Shown piece by piece: positions 8,272 to 16,273 of a DNA stretch of 64,000 nt; positions within the stretch are counted from its first letter, which is position 1, and each line of letters starts with the position of its first letter. The notes beneath the pieces were generated by a model that worked only from the letters and a program-made list of their open reading frames with translations, searched no databases and was not told the DNA's origin. The DNA lies in NCBI RefSeq assembly GCF_040782645.1, contig NZ_CP160403.1, forward strand, positions 1,674,001-1,738,000. The letters are read 5' to 3'. Position numbers and translations under genes: made by a program. This DNA is from Streptomyces sp. HUAS ZL42 (GTDB taxonomy: Bacteria > Actinomycetota > Actinomycetes > Streptomycetales > Streptomycetaceae).

Positions 8272-9261
8272 TCACCCGGTGGCGTGACCGGCGCGCCACT
8301 TGGCCAGACGGGTCCGGATGCCGAGTCGGTGCATCCACAGCAGCTCCTCGCGGATGCCGTCGGCCAGATCCGCACGTGCTCGGTCGACGGAGGCCAACCG
8401 CCCGTGACGCAGCCGCAGGGGCACCTGCTGCGGCTCGAGTCGAAGAGCGACGTCCGGGGCGAGGAGGAGCCTCGACAAGAGCCTGGAGTAGACGTTGCTG
8501 GCGGTGGCCCGCAGCCAGGGCTTCGCGGTGATGTGATGGAGGACGAACGGTTCGGTTCCGTCGGGGTACCTGCAGAGCAGGCGCCGTTCGTCGACGCAGC
8601 GCAGCCCGGGGAACGGTGGGTGCGGAGCAAGCCGGTGTTCCAGAAGCGCCGACTCCTCCTCGGTGAACCGTGAGGCGAGCAGCGCGTTGATCATGTCCTG
8701 GTCACCGAAGTAGAAGGGGGTCAGCTCCTTTGCCCCGCCGTACTTGGTCTGTCGTACGTCGACGGTCTGCTGGGCTTGCGTCAACATCGGCAGCAGCCGA
8801 TCGCCCAGCGACTCCGGGAAGGCAAGCATTCCCGCGTTGAGATATGGATGCCGACGCAGCGGACCCAGACCGAGGGCGGTCTGCCACTCGGGGTGGAATC
8901 TGTCCTTCAGGGGATCGACGAACGCCACGATCCTGCCGTCCCGCGCGTCTTGTACGAGGCTGGTGAGCGGCCGAGTGACGATGATGTCGGCGTCGATCAC
9001 CACCATCACGTCGGCGGGGAGGCGCATCGGTCCCACCGGAAACAGGTAGTACGACACCGTGTCCGACGGGGCGGGGAGGAGCGTGACGTGTCCGGTGAGG
9101 AGCTGTCGCTGCTCTGTCGTCAACCCGGCGTCCACGACGACCACGGGTTCGTCATGGCCCATGAGGCGCAGGGAGTTGAGCAGGCCCACCAGGCCGAGGA
9201 AATACCGTCGGTCCGAAACGGTGTAGAACGCCACGCTGGGTTTCGCTGTGTCAGAGCCCAT
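8272..9261 (-). CDS. GT8-like glycosyltransferase
   Basis: A 329-residue GT-A-type protein. The N-terminus (VAFYTVSDRRYFLGLVGLLNSL) and MVVIDADIIVTRPL, which carries the DxD metal/nucleotide site, match glycosyltransferases of the GT8/nucleotide-diphospho-sugar group. Later YLNAGMLAFP and FGDQDMINALL give the second half of the active site, and the final VLHHITAKPW is the usual C-terminal His motif. It overlaps the upstream Wzz-like gene by 11 bp and is followed at once by wzx, so it belongs to the aminotransferase-led operon. Sugar donor and acceptor cannot be told. Confidence 0.8.
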   Translation of the reverse strand: MGSDTAKPSVAFYTVSDRRYFLGLVGLLNSLRLMGHDEPVVVVDAGLTTEQRQLLTGHVTLLPAPSDTVSYYLFPVGPMRLPADVMVVIDADIIVTRPLTSLVQDARDGRIVAFVDPLKDRFHPEWQTALGLGPLRRHPYLNAGMLAFPESLGDRLLPMLTQAQQTVDVRQTKYGGAKELTPFYFGDQDMINALLASRFTEEESALLEHRLAPHPPFPGLRCVDERRLLCRYPDGTEPFVLHHITAKPWLRATASNVYSRLLSRLLLAPDVALRLEPQQVPLRLRHGRLASVDRARADLADGIREELLWMHRLGIRTRLAKWRAGHATG

Positions 9262-10774
9262 GGCCCGCCTCCCTGTTGACCTTCGACGCCATGTTGTCGT
9301 CGAAACGAAAGTGCGAGCCGGAAACGGCCGCCACCTTGTGATCGGGATCGAAGGGAGCCGAGGCGGGGGCACGTTCCCTCGCTGTGTGCGGAGTCGCCGG
9401 CGGTGTCTCCCGTTCCCGCGTGTCGTAACCCGCTTGACCGAACGCGCCGTTACCCATGCGGTCTCGCCGATGTGTCGCCCCGAAGAGGGCGGTCCCGAGA
9501 ACGGGGGCACCGATGTTGCGGAGGCAGTGGACGGCCCTGCGAACCTCATGGTCGAGGGTCTTGTTCTGATCGGCCACGATCACGGCCTGTCCGGCGACGC
9601 GGGCCAGGAGCACCGCGTCGGCGCCCGTCAGCACGGGTGGCGAGGCGAAGATCACGGCATCCGCTCGCTGTTCGAGTTCTTCGCAGAGCGGGATGAGGTC
9701 GTTCTGCCGCAGGACCGTCGGCGCGGGAGCCGTGCCGGGGGACGATTCGGGACCGGCCAGCACACGAAGGGAGACTCCTTCACGCCACTCCTGAAGAGCG
9801 GAGTCGAGCGGCAGCCGACCGGTCAGTACGTCGGTGAGGCCCTCGGGCCCCGACAGTTTCAGCAGCCGGGCCACACTCGGGCTGGTGAGATCGGCGTCGA
9901 CGAGTATCACCGACTGTCCACTGTGCGCCAGGGCGATCGCCAGGCCCACGGCGGCGCACGGCGCTCCGTCGCCGCCCCTCGGAGAGGCCACGGCGTAGGA
10001 GTGATCCCCGGATTCCGGGAGGCGGGACTGCAGGTTGAGCGCGAACAGCCGATAACCCTCGACGACCTCGGAGGGGGCTCCGCCGGGCAGTGAGGCCATC
10101 TCCCGGATGGCCTGCCGGCCGCGGACGACGCCGAGAACCGGCACGTCGCAGGCCCGCATCAGGTCCTCGGCATCGCGTACGCGCCGGTTGGAGAGCTCAC
10201 GGAGCACCGACCAGACAAGTCCGACAAGGAGCCCCAGGGCCCCGCCCAGAGCGGCGTTGAAGGCTGTGGATCGCGGTACCTGCCTCGCCACGGCACTGCC
10301 GGGGTCCAAGGTTGTCACCCGGACACTGGAATCGCTGCTCTCCGCCTCGTTGATGGTGGCGGAGAGGGCCGGTCCCAGTCCGTCGGCAATGGCCTTCGCG
10401 CGCTGGGGCGACCTGTCTTCGACCGCGACATTGATGGCCGCGGACTCGGCGGGGTTGGCGGCTCTGATCTCACCGCGGAGTCTGTCCGGCGAATACGGGA
10501 GGTTCAGGTCCTTGATGAGCCTGTTGAGCACGGCGTCAGAGGTGAGCACCGGGGTGTAGGCCTGCGCGCGCTTCTGCGCGAGGAGCGCACCCTGGTAGTC
10601 CTCTTCGAGGTCGGAGCCGCGGCTCGATGCCGTCACGATCATCTCGGACTTCGCCTCGTACGGCGGCGGCTGAGCATAGGCCAGCGCGACACCGCTGGCC
10701 GCCCCGAACACCGTCAGGAGGAACAGGGTGACCCAGTGCAGGCGCAGCAGCCGAAAGTACTCCCTGATGTCCAT
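9251..10774 (-). CDS. Wzz-type chain-length regulator fused to a BY-kinase-like domain with lost Walker A
   Basis: A 507-residue protein. Residues about 1-200 are a Wzz domain with membrane helices at 16-33 and 172-190 around an external loop. Residues about 200-440 are a CpsD/CapB-like P-loop ATPase domain: the Walker A' strand VILVDADL (289-296) is intact, but the Walker A site reads SPRGGDGAP at 264-272 where the family has G-x4-GKS/T, so the catalytic lysine and the Ser/Thr are gone. The C-terminal tail is Pro/Ala/Arg-rich with a single Tyr rather than a tyrosine cluster. It should still set chain length; kinase activity is doubtful. It lies between two glycosyltransferase genes in a coupled operon. 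Confidence 0.82.
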   Translation of the reverse strand: MDIREYFRLLRLHWVTLFLLTVFGAASGVALAYAQPPPYEAKSEMIVTASSRGSDLEEDYQGALLAQKRAQAYTPVLTSDAVLNRLIKDLNLPYSPDRLRGEIRAANPAESAAINVAVEDRSPQRAKAIADGLGPALSATINEAESSDSSVRVTTLDPGSAVARQVPRSTAFNAALGGALGLLVGLVWSVLRELSNRRVRDAEDLMRACDVPVLGVVRGRQAIREMASLPGGAPSEVVEGYRLFALNLQSRLPESGDHSYAVASPRGGDGAPCAAVGLAIALAHSGQSVILVDADLTSPSVARLLKLSGPEGLTDVLTGRLPLDSALQEWREGVSLRVLAGPESSPGTAPAPTVLRQNDLIPLCEELEQRADAVIFASPPVLTGADAVLLARVAGQAVIVADQNKTLDHEVRRAVHCLRNIGAPVLGTALFGATHRRDRMGNGAFGQAGYDTRERETPPATPHTARERAPASAPFDPDHKVAAVSGSHFRFDDNMASKVNREAGHGL

Positions 10775-10783
10775 GTCACTCCT

Positions 10784-11938
10784 TCACATGGTGGTGTCGT
10801 CGGCCAGCACGGATTCCAGGGGGCGCAGTGTCATGTCCCAACTGAGCTGCTGTGCCTGCGTATACGCCTGATCACTCGCCGACTGCCATTCGTGCTGGAC
10901 AGCGAGGGAGTCGATGACGTCTGTGAACGTCTCCTCCGTGTAAGGGACAGAGCCCTTCAGCAGTTCCAGATGGTTCCGCCAGGCGGGAACCAGGACCGGA
11001 AGCCCGTACGCGAGATACTGCGGGTGTTTCGCGGAGAATCCGTTGCTTCTCAGTGCATCCCGAGTACAGGTGATCAAACCGAACTGGTAGTTCTTCACGA
11101 CGTCAGCAGACGCATAGCCGCGATAGCGCAGACCTAGGCGCGGATCTGGGGGTGGTCCACCGTAGACGTCGATCGGGTAGCGCTGGGAGAGACGTGCGAG
11201 GAGGGGCAGGTCGATGAATCGGGAGCTCAGAGAACCCAGATAGACGATCCGCGGCGGGGCCGCGAAGTGGGCGCGCTCGGGCGAGGGGTCGCACCCCCAG
11301 TCGAGGCGCACCATGTTCCGGCCCGAGATGCCGTAGTGCTCGACGGCGTATTGCGCATACGTCACCCAGAAGTACGACAGTACGTCGACCTTTTCCAGGA
11401 GCCTGATTTCCCGGCGGCGAAGCCTGCGATGCTGCCGGTCGGTCAGCTTGCCCTCGTTGTACAGCTCGTCCGAGAACGGGGTGGGGCAGTCGTACCACGT
11501 GCGAGCGGAGGTGACGCCGGTCAGCACCTCAGCGGCGCACGGGTGGACGCACATGACCAGGTCGAAGGCGTCGAGCGGCAGGCGCGCCCTCAAGAGGGCA
11601 CGGCGCAGGCTGAGACCGGCGGTCAGCGCGTAGTACGAGAGGAAGCGTCTGCCGGGTCCCCCATGGCGCGTGATCAGCGAGGACACCGCCTCGGTCGCGT
11701 ACAGCGCGACTTGGCGGGGACGGGGGCCCGGGAGCCTTCTGCCGAACAGTGAGCCCGCGCTGGGTGTGACGGCCAAGTCCGCAACGTCGAACAGGTGCAC
11801 CTCGTGCCCGCGTCGTCGCAGGAAGCGGTGGATCTCGGTGGGCCTCACCGTGTTCGAGTAGCCGTCCAGTTCACAGATCACCAGGACGCGCTTGCGGTGT
11901 GTGGGCGCAGCGGCGTCGGCCGGCTTGGTCGCGTTCAC
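10784..11938 (-). CDS. Glycosyltransferase, GT-B fold (GT4-like)
   Basis: A 384-residue protein. It has an N-terminal acceptor domain with VLVICELDG and GHEVHLFDVAD strands, then a donor domain with RIVYLGSLSS and a long segment SNGFSAKHPQYLAYGLPVLVP that fits the donor-binding loop of GT4-like enzymes. The start is the GTG at 11938, which overlaps the LCP gene's stop as GTGA and has AGGAGA upstream; a longer start exists but lies inside the LCP gene. The next gene, the Wzz protein, begins 9 bp after its stop. It probably adds one residue of the repeat unit. Confidence 0.8.
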   Translation of the reverse strand: MNATKPADAAAPTHRKRVLVICELDGYSNTVRPTEIHRFLRRRGHEVHLFDVADLAVTPSAGSLFGRRLPGPRPRQVALYATEAVSSLITRHGGPGRRFLSYYALTAGLSLRRALLRARLPLDAFDLVMCVHPCAAEVLTGVTSARTWYDCPTPFSDELYNEGKLTDRQHRRLRRREIRLLEKVDVLSYFWVTYAQYAVEHYGISGRNMVRLDWGCDPSPERAHFAAPPRIVYLGSLSSRFIDLPLLARLSQRYPIDVYGGPPPDPRLGLRYRGYASADVVKNYQFGLITCTRDALRSNGFSAKHPQYLAYGLPVLVPAWRNHLELLKGSVPYTEETFTDVIDSLAVQHEWQSASDQAYTQAQQLSWDMTLRPLESVLADDTTM

Positions 11939-12966
11939 GGTGGATCTCCTGCCTCGGTCCTCTGGCACAGTGCGCGCAGCTTGCCCCTGTCGAGAATCAG
12001 CACGTACTGGCCGTCGATCCGGTCCGGCCGGACGATCGGCGCGGTCGTGAAGCGAGCGTCCGCGGTGTGCAGGTGGCGCAGGCCGAGCGCCAGGTCGCGC
12101 AGGTCGCCGTTGGACATACGGTCGTCCACGCTCACGGTCCGGGTGATCGCATCGAGCGTCCGGTTGATCTTCAGCGGGTTGGTGATGCTCACGTCGCCGC
12201 GGATCTCACCGACGAGGGCCCGCAGGAACTGCTGCTGCCGTTTGATCCGGTCCAGCTCCCCGCCCGGCAGGCCGTGGCGCTGACGGACGTAGGAAAGCGC
12301 TTCGTCGCCGTTCATGGTGTGGGTGCCCGCGGTGAAGTGCCGTTGCTGCTCCGGGTCGTAGGAGTTCTCGTGCACGGCCACGGGCACGCCACCGACCGCG
12401 TCGGTGAGGGACTTGAAGCCGTGCCAGTCGATGACGGCGAAGTGGTCGACCTTGACTCCGGTGAGATGCTCGACCGTCTGGATGAGGAGCGGCGGGCCGC
12501 CCCAGGAGAACGCGGCGTTGATCTTCGCGGAACCGTGCCCGGGGATGGGCACCCAGCTGTCGCGGGGGATCGAGACCGTGTACGACGCGTGCTCACCGGG
12601 GGCGAGATGCACCAGCATGAGGGTGTCGCTGCGCTGCGCACCGAACTTCCACAGGGAGGCCTCGGCGTCCTCGCCGGTGGTCGGCTTCGCAGAGCGGCTG
12701 TCGACACCGGCCAGCAGGAAGGTGGTACCGCCACCGCTTCCGTCCTCGGGCCGCGGTCCGTCCGGGAAGGCGTCGGGTATCCGGGTGACCTGGTCACCGT
12801 AGTGGTTCGTCGCCCACCAGACACCGCCGACACCGAGCCCGAGCAGGGCGAGCACGGCAACCGCCAGGCATATCAGCACGCGGCCCAGCAGTCGGCGACG
12901 CGGCCGGGTGCCCGTCCGGAGGCTTCGCCTCGACGGCCACCCGGACCACCGGCGGCGCGGGGACAT
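11935..12966 (-). CDS. LytR-CpsA-Psr (LCP) family glycopolymer transferase
   Basis: A 343-residue membrane-anchored protein. It has a very basic cytoplasmic N-terminus, a single transmembrane helix at about 29-50, then the extracellular LCP domain with FLLAGVDSRS, RSDTLMLVHL and SIPRDSWVPIPG, which include the Arg/Asp residues that bind the pyrophosphate of lipid-linked polymer. LCP enzymes attach undecaprenyl-linked glycopolymers to peptidoglycan. Its place inside this operon suggests the exopolysaccharide becomes wall-bound. The ATG at 12966 overlaps the aminotransferase stop as TGATG, and its own stop overlaps the next GTG as GTGA. Confidence 0.9.
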   Translation of the reverse strand: MSPRRRWSGWPSRRSLRTGTRPRRRLLGRVLICLAVAVLALLGLGVGGVWWATNHYGDQVTRIPDAFPDGPRPEDGSGGGTTFLLAGVDSRSAKPTTGEDAEASLWKFGAQRSDTLMLVHLAPGEHASYTVSIPRDSWVPIPGHGSAKINAAFSWGGPPLLIQTVEHLTGVKVDHFAVIDWHGFKSLTDAVGGVPVAVHENSYDPEQQRHFTAGTHTMNGDEALSYVRQRHGLPGGELDRIKRQQQFLRALVGEIRGDVSITNPLKINRTLDAITRTVSVDDRMSNGDLRDLALGLRHLHTADARFTTAPIVRPDRIDGQYVLILDRGKLRALCQRTEAGDPP

Positions 12967-14294
12967 CAGGGGTCCTCCGGGTGGACGCCCACCATGACGG
13001 CAGGTGGCGAGGCCGTCGGGCTCACAAGGGAGTGCGGTCTGCCGGCCGGTCGCGGTGCGAGCCGGATCAGCTCCCCGCAGACCCGGTCGACCGCCTGATC
13101 GGTGAGCCCGGGGTGCAGGGGCAGGGACAGCAGTTGGGGGAACAGCGTGTCCGCTCCCGCCAGGCCGCCCGGTGGAGTGGTCGCGGTGCGCCGGAAGTGC
13201 GGCAGGTGGTGCAGCGGGATGAAGTGGACCGAGGTGCCGATGCCACGGTCCGCGAGCTGGTCGATCAGTTCGTCGCGCCCGGTCCCGTACTCCTCCAGTA
13301 CCCGCACGACGTACAGGTGGTGGGCGTGCCGCCCCGGGGTGGGAACGTCCAGCGGCTCGAGGCCGGGGACGGCCTCCAGCGCCGCCGCGTACCGTTCGGC
13401 CACTGCCCTGCGTCGTCGCTGCCAGTCGTCGAAGTGACGGAACTGGGCCCGTCCTATGGCGGACTGTATGTCCGTCATGTTGGCCTTCAGGCCGGCCTCG
13501 TCGACGGTGTACCGCCAGTTGCGGCCGGGCTGGTGCCGCCGCCATGCGTCGGTGGACATTCCGTGCAGCCTCGCGCGGCGGACCCGCAGGGCGAGCTCCG
13601 GGTCGTCCGTGGTCACCATGCCGCCCTCACCGATGGGCAGGTTCTTGGTGGCGTAGAAGCTGAAGCAGGTCGCCGCTGACAGGTTCCCCACAGGCCGGTC
13701 GCCCACCGACGTGCCCAGGGCGTGTGCGGCGTCCTCGACGACGTGGGACAAGGGCAGGCGCGCGGCCCGCGCCAACTCGGCGACCGGTGCCGGGGCCCCG
13801 GCGTAGTGCAGGACCATCATCGCCTGGGGGCATCCGCACGCCCGGGCCGCCCGGGCAACGGTGGCCGGGGTCGGCATCGCCGTACGTGGATCGACGTCGA
13901 CCAGCACAGGCCGCAGCCCGGCGTGCAGGATCGCCTGGGCAGCGCCGCAGAACGTCACGGCGGGGACCAGGACCGTCCCGCCGGCCGGCAGCCGCAGGGC
14001 CCGCAGCGCCAGTTCGAGCGCTGCCGTGCACGAACTCACCGCGATCGCGTGCTCGGCCTCGACACGGGCTGCGAACTCGCTCTCGAAGAGTTCCGTCTCG
14101 TGGCCGGTGGTCACCCAGCCCGAGGCCAGCACACGCTGCGCGGCGCGCCGCGCTTCGTGGCTGATCCGGGTCACGGCGAAGGGCACGTCCGGTTCCCTCG
14201 CACGGCCCGCGCCGACGGCACGGCCGGAGGTCACGCCGTACAGGGCGCGCGAGGCGTGGGCGACTGGTTGCTGCCGGAGGCGATGAACTGTCAT
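12966..14294 (-). CDS. DegT/DnrJ/EryC1/StrS-family PLP sugar aminotransferase
   Basis: A fold-type I aminotransferase of 442 residues. It has the PLP-phosphate segment (AVSSCTAALELAL, about 85-97), VEDAAHALG at 186-194 with the cofactor-binding Asp and His, and the Schiff-base lysine K217 in FYATKNLPIGEGG. It makes an amino sugar from a 3- or 4-keto nucleotide sugar. The ATG at 14294 is preceded by GGGGAG. It heads the minus-strand operon aminotransferase-LCP-glycosyltransferase-Wzz-GT8-Wzx. Motif copy C lies 68-80 bases upstream, and a TetR gene diverges from the same interval. Confidence 0.88.
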   Translation of the reverse strand: MTVHRLRQQPVAHASRALYGVTSGRAVGAGRAREPDVPFAVTRISHEARRAAQRVLASGWVTTGHETELFESEFAARVEAEHAIAVSSCTAALELALRALRLPAGGTVLVPAVTFCGAAQAILHAGLRPVLVDVDPRTAMPTPATVARAARACGCPQAMMVLHYAGAPAPVAELARAARLPLSHVVEDAAHALGTSVGDRPVGNLSAATCFSFYATKNLPIGEGGMVTTDDPELALRVRRARLHGMSTDAWRRHQPGRNWRYTVDEAGLKANMTDIQSAIGRAQFRHFDDWQRRRRAVAERYAAALEAVPGLEPLDVPTPGRHAHHLYVVRVLEEYGTGRDELIDQLADRGIGTSVHFIPLHHLPHFRRTATTPPGGLAGADTLFPQLLSLPLHPGLTDQAVDRVCGELIRLAPRPAGRPHSLVSPTASPPAVMVGVHPEDP

Positions 14295-14361
14295 GTACTT
14301 GCTCCCCGCTTCTTGCGTCCTTGGGGAACGGAGACGTCTCAGCGAGTCTCCATGGCGTATA

Positions 14362-14374
14362 TTTACGTCGTATA
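14362..14374. promoter_or_regulatory. Polysaccharide-locus operator-like motif, copy C
   Basis: TTTACGTCGTATA inside a longer AT-rich stretch (14356-14380) that matches copy B at most positions and shares GCGTATATTTAC with copy A. It lies between the aminotransferase operon (minus) and the TetR gene (plus), 68 and 76 bases from their starts. It is a candidate binding site for that TetR protein or for a common activator. Confidence 0.65.
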
Positions 14375-14449
14375 CGTACACTTTGCGCCCGGAAGCGCAT
14401 AGAGTCAACACGTACAGGAACTGAACGGCTGACTCTCGGGAGGCTGGGC

Positions 14450-15193
14450 ATGGCGAAGGAGCAGGCCGGGGCTCGACGCAACGGCGAGGGAACCGACGAT
14501 CCCGCGCGTCGCGCGAGCGATCGCGGCCGCTACGGCCGGCTGAGCCGGGAGCGCGTGCTGGCCAGCGCTCTGGAGCTGGTGGACCGGGAGGGCCTCAGCG
14601 CGCTGAGCATGCGCCGACTGGGGTCCGAGCTCGGCGTGGAGGCAATGGCGCTCTACCGGTACGCAGCCAGCAAGGACGCTCTCCTCGACGGCCTGGTCGA
14701 AGCTCTCTACCTGGAGCTCGAGGAACGCCTGACCGCGGAGCCCGCGGCGGCCGAGGGCACATGGCGCGCCGAGCTCCACCGCATCGCGCGGTCGATGTAC
14801 GAGGTCTGCCTCGCCCACCCCCAGGCGGTGCCGCTGCTCGCCACCCGCATGCTGGCGGTCCCGCTGGCTCGGCGGCCCCTCGCCGTACTGCGCGACCACG
14901 AGCGCGTGCTCGCACTCCTCCGGGGTGCCGGCCTCGACGAGGCCCGCGCCTCCGCCGTCTTCCGGGCGTTCACCGCCTGGCTCCTCGGCTATGTGTCCAT
15001 GGAACTGCGCCCCATGGTCGACAACCCCGAAGAAACGGACCCCGCCTTCCGTATGGGCCTGCACCGCCTCTCACCCCAGGAACTGCCCACCTTGCGGGAA
15101 ATCGCCACCGCGCTCGCCGAGCCCGGCGGACCCGAAGGCCTGGCCACCGGACTCGACGCACTGCTCGACCGATTCGCGGGAACAGAAGACTGA
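14450..15193 (+). CDS. TetR/AcrR-family transcriptional regulator with TetR-like C-terminal domain
   Basis: A 247-residue one-component regulator. An Arg/Gly-rich leader is followed by LSRERVLASALELVDREG and the helix-turn-helix SMRRLGSELGVEAMALYRY, which has the canonical Y-x-Y/H recognition helix, then KDALLDGLVEALY. The C-terminal two thirds is the all-helical ligand-binding domain of the TetR_C_1 type. The ATG at 14450 has CGGGAGG before it; a longer in-frame start would run through motif copy C. It diverges from the polysaccharide operon and is convergent with the aldo/keto reductase, so the polysaccharide cluster and/or itself are the likely targets (inference). Confidence 0.88.
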   Translation: MAKEQAGARRNGEGTDDPARRASDRGRYGRLSRERVLASALELVDREGLSALSMRRLGSELGVEAMALYRYAASKDALLDGLVEALYLELEERLTAEPAAAEGTWRAELHRIARSMYEVCLAHPQAVPLLATRMLAVPLARRPLAVLRDHERVLALLRGAGLDEARASAVFRAFTAWLLGYVSMELRPMVDNPEETDPAFRMGLHRLSPQELPTLREIATALAEPGGPEGLATGLDALLDRFAGTED

Positions 15194-15206
15194 CCGTACG
15201 GAGCGC

Positions 15207-16193
15207 TCAGTGCGCCGCGTCCAGCCTCTGCCGCTGCTCCCCCGTCAGCTCGAGATCCACCGCAGCCAGATTCTCCTCCAACTGCGCCACCGACGACGCC
15301 CCGACCAGCGGAATGATCGGCGCCTCCCCGCCCAGCTGCCAGGCCAGCACGACCTGGTTGACGGTCGCGCCCGTCTCGCGGGCCACGTCGTTCAGGGCGG
15401 CGAGCCGGGCCAAGGTGCCGGGGTGGTCGTAGTCGGGCGGCAGGGGCTTGTCCGGGCGCGTGTAGGCGCCGGTGAGCAGGGGTGAGTACGCGATCAGGGT
15501 CAGACCGGGCTCGGCCCGCAGGTAGCTCTGCAGTTCGGCGCCCGCGTGGCCGAGACTGCCGTCGGGGAAGAGGTCGCCGGGTATGTCGGTGCGCGGGCGC
15601 AGGTGGCTGTGCTGGTACTGGAGGACCTCGTAGCCGGGCAGTCCGGCCGCTGCGGCGAGCGCGCGGGCCCGTTCCACCCGCCAGATCGCGTGGTTGCTGA
15701 CGCCCAGCAGGCCGACGGTGCCCTCGGCGACGAGTGCGGCGAAGCCCTCGACGGTCTCGCGGAGGGGGACGGTGTGGTCCTCGATGTGCGCGTACAGCAG
15801 GTCCAGCCTCTCCACCCCCAGGCGCTCCCGGCTGCGCTCGGCCGACTCGCGGATCGTCTTCGCCGACAGGCCCTCCGCGTTGTCGACGTAGCTGGTGCCC
15901 GGGGCCAGGGGGCGGGCGCCGAGTTTGGTGGCCATGACGATCTCGTCGCCGATGCCGCGGCTGCGCCGCCAGCGTCCGAGCAGTTCCTCGCTCTGGCCGC
16001 CCTGACTTCCGTCCACCCAGAAGGCGTAGTTGTCGGAGGTGTCGATGAAGGTGCCGCCCGCCTCGACGTAGCGGTCGAGGACGGCGAAGGAGGTCTCCTC
16101 GTCCGTCCGTGAGCCGAACAGCATCGCGCCCAGCGCGAGCACGCTCACCTCTCGGCGGGTGGCGGGATCGGTGCCGATGGTGCGGTACTTCAT
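15207..16193 (-). CDS. Aldo/keto reductase
   Basis: A 328-residue NADPH-dependent TIM-barrel oxidoreductase. The catalytic tetrad is visible as D51 and Y56 in DTSDNYAF, K90 in ATKLG and H136 in YAHIEDH. The C-terminal GASSVAQLEENL is the usual NADP-phosphate-binding segment. It would reduce aldehydes or ketones in the cytoplasm; substrate unknown. The ATG at 16193 is preceded by a GGGAGGATTCACC-like site. The upstream interval carries a perfect CTTGAAG-CGCA-CTTCAAG inverted repeat of the MerR-operator kind, suggesting induction by an electrophile through a regulator encoded elsewhere. Confidence 0.9.
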   Translation of the reverse strand: MKYRTIGTDPATRREVSVLALGAMLFGSRTDEETSFAVLDRYVEAGGTFIDTSDNYAFWVDGSQGGQSEELLGRWRRSRGIGDEIVMATKLGARPLAPGTSYVDNAEGLSAKTIRESAERSRERLGVERLDLLYAHIEDHTVPLRETVEGFAALVAEGTVGLLGVSNHAIWRVERARALAAAAGLPGYEVLQYQHSHLRPRTDIPGDLFPDGSLGHAGAELQSYLRAEPGLTLIAYSPLLTGAYTRPDKPLPPDYDHPGTLARLAALNDVARETGATVNQVVLAWQLGGEAPIIPLVGASSVAQLEENLAAVDLELTGEQRQRLDAAH

Positions 16194-16246
16194 GGTGAAT
16201 CCTCCCGTTCGGCCGGTGTGCGGCGGCTGGAACGGGAGTCTTCAGC

Positions 16247-16264
16247 TTGAAGCGCACTTCAAGT
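16247..16264. promoter_or_regulatory. MerR-type operator candidate
   Basis: CTTGAAG-CGCA-CTTCAAG, a perfect 7-bp inverted repeat with a 4-bp spacer, 54-71 bases before the aldo/keto reductase start. MerR-family sites are typically such dyads located between the -35 and -10 elements. No merR gene is in the window. Confidence 0.6.
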
Positions 16265-16273
16265 CAAGGACTT

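Noticed and set aside
6921..8531. Long plus-strand open frame (536 codons) opposite the flippase gene
   Set aside because: Its product is rich in Arg, His, Asp and Gly with no family features; the opposite strand encodes a convincing membrane protein. Such antisense frames are expected in DNA with high GC3.
11899..13098. Plus-strand frame of about 400 codons opposite the LCP gene
   Set aside because: Composition is typical of antisense GC-rich DNA, and the LCP gene on the other strand has all family motifs and coupled start and stop.
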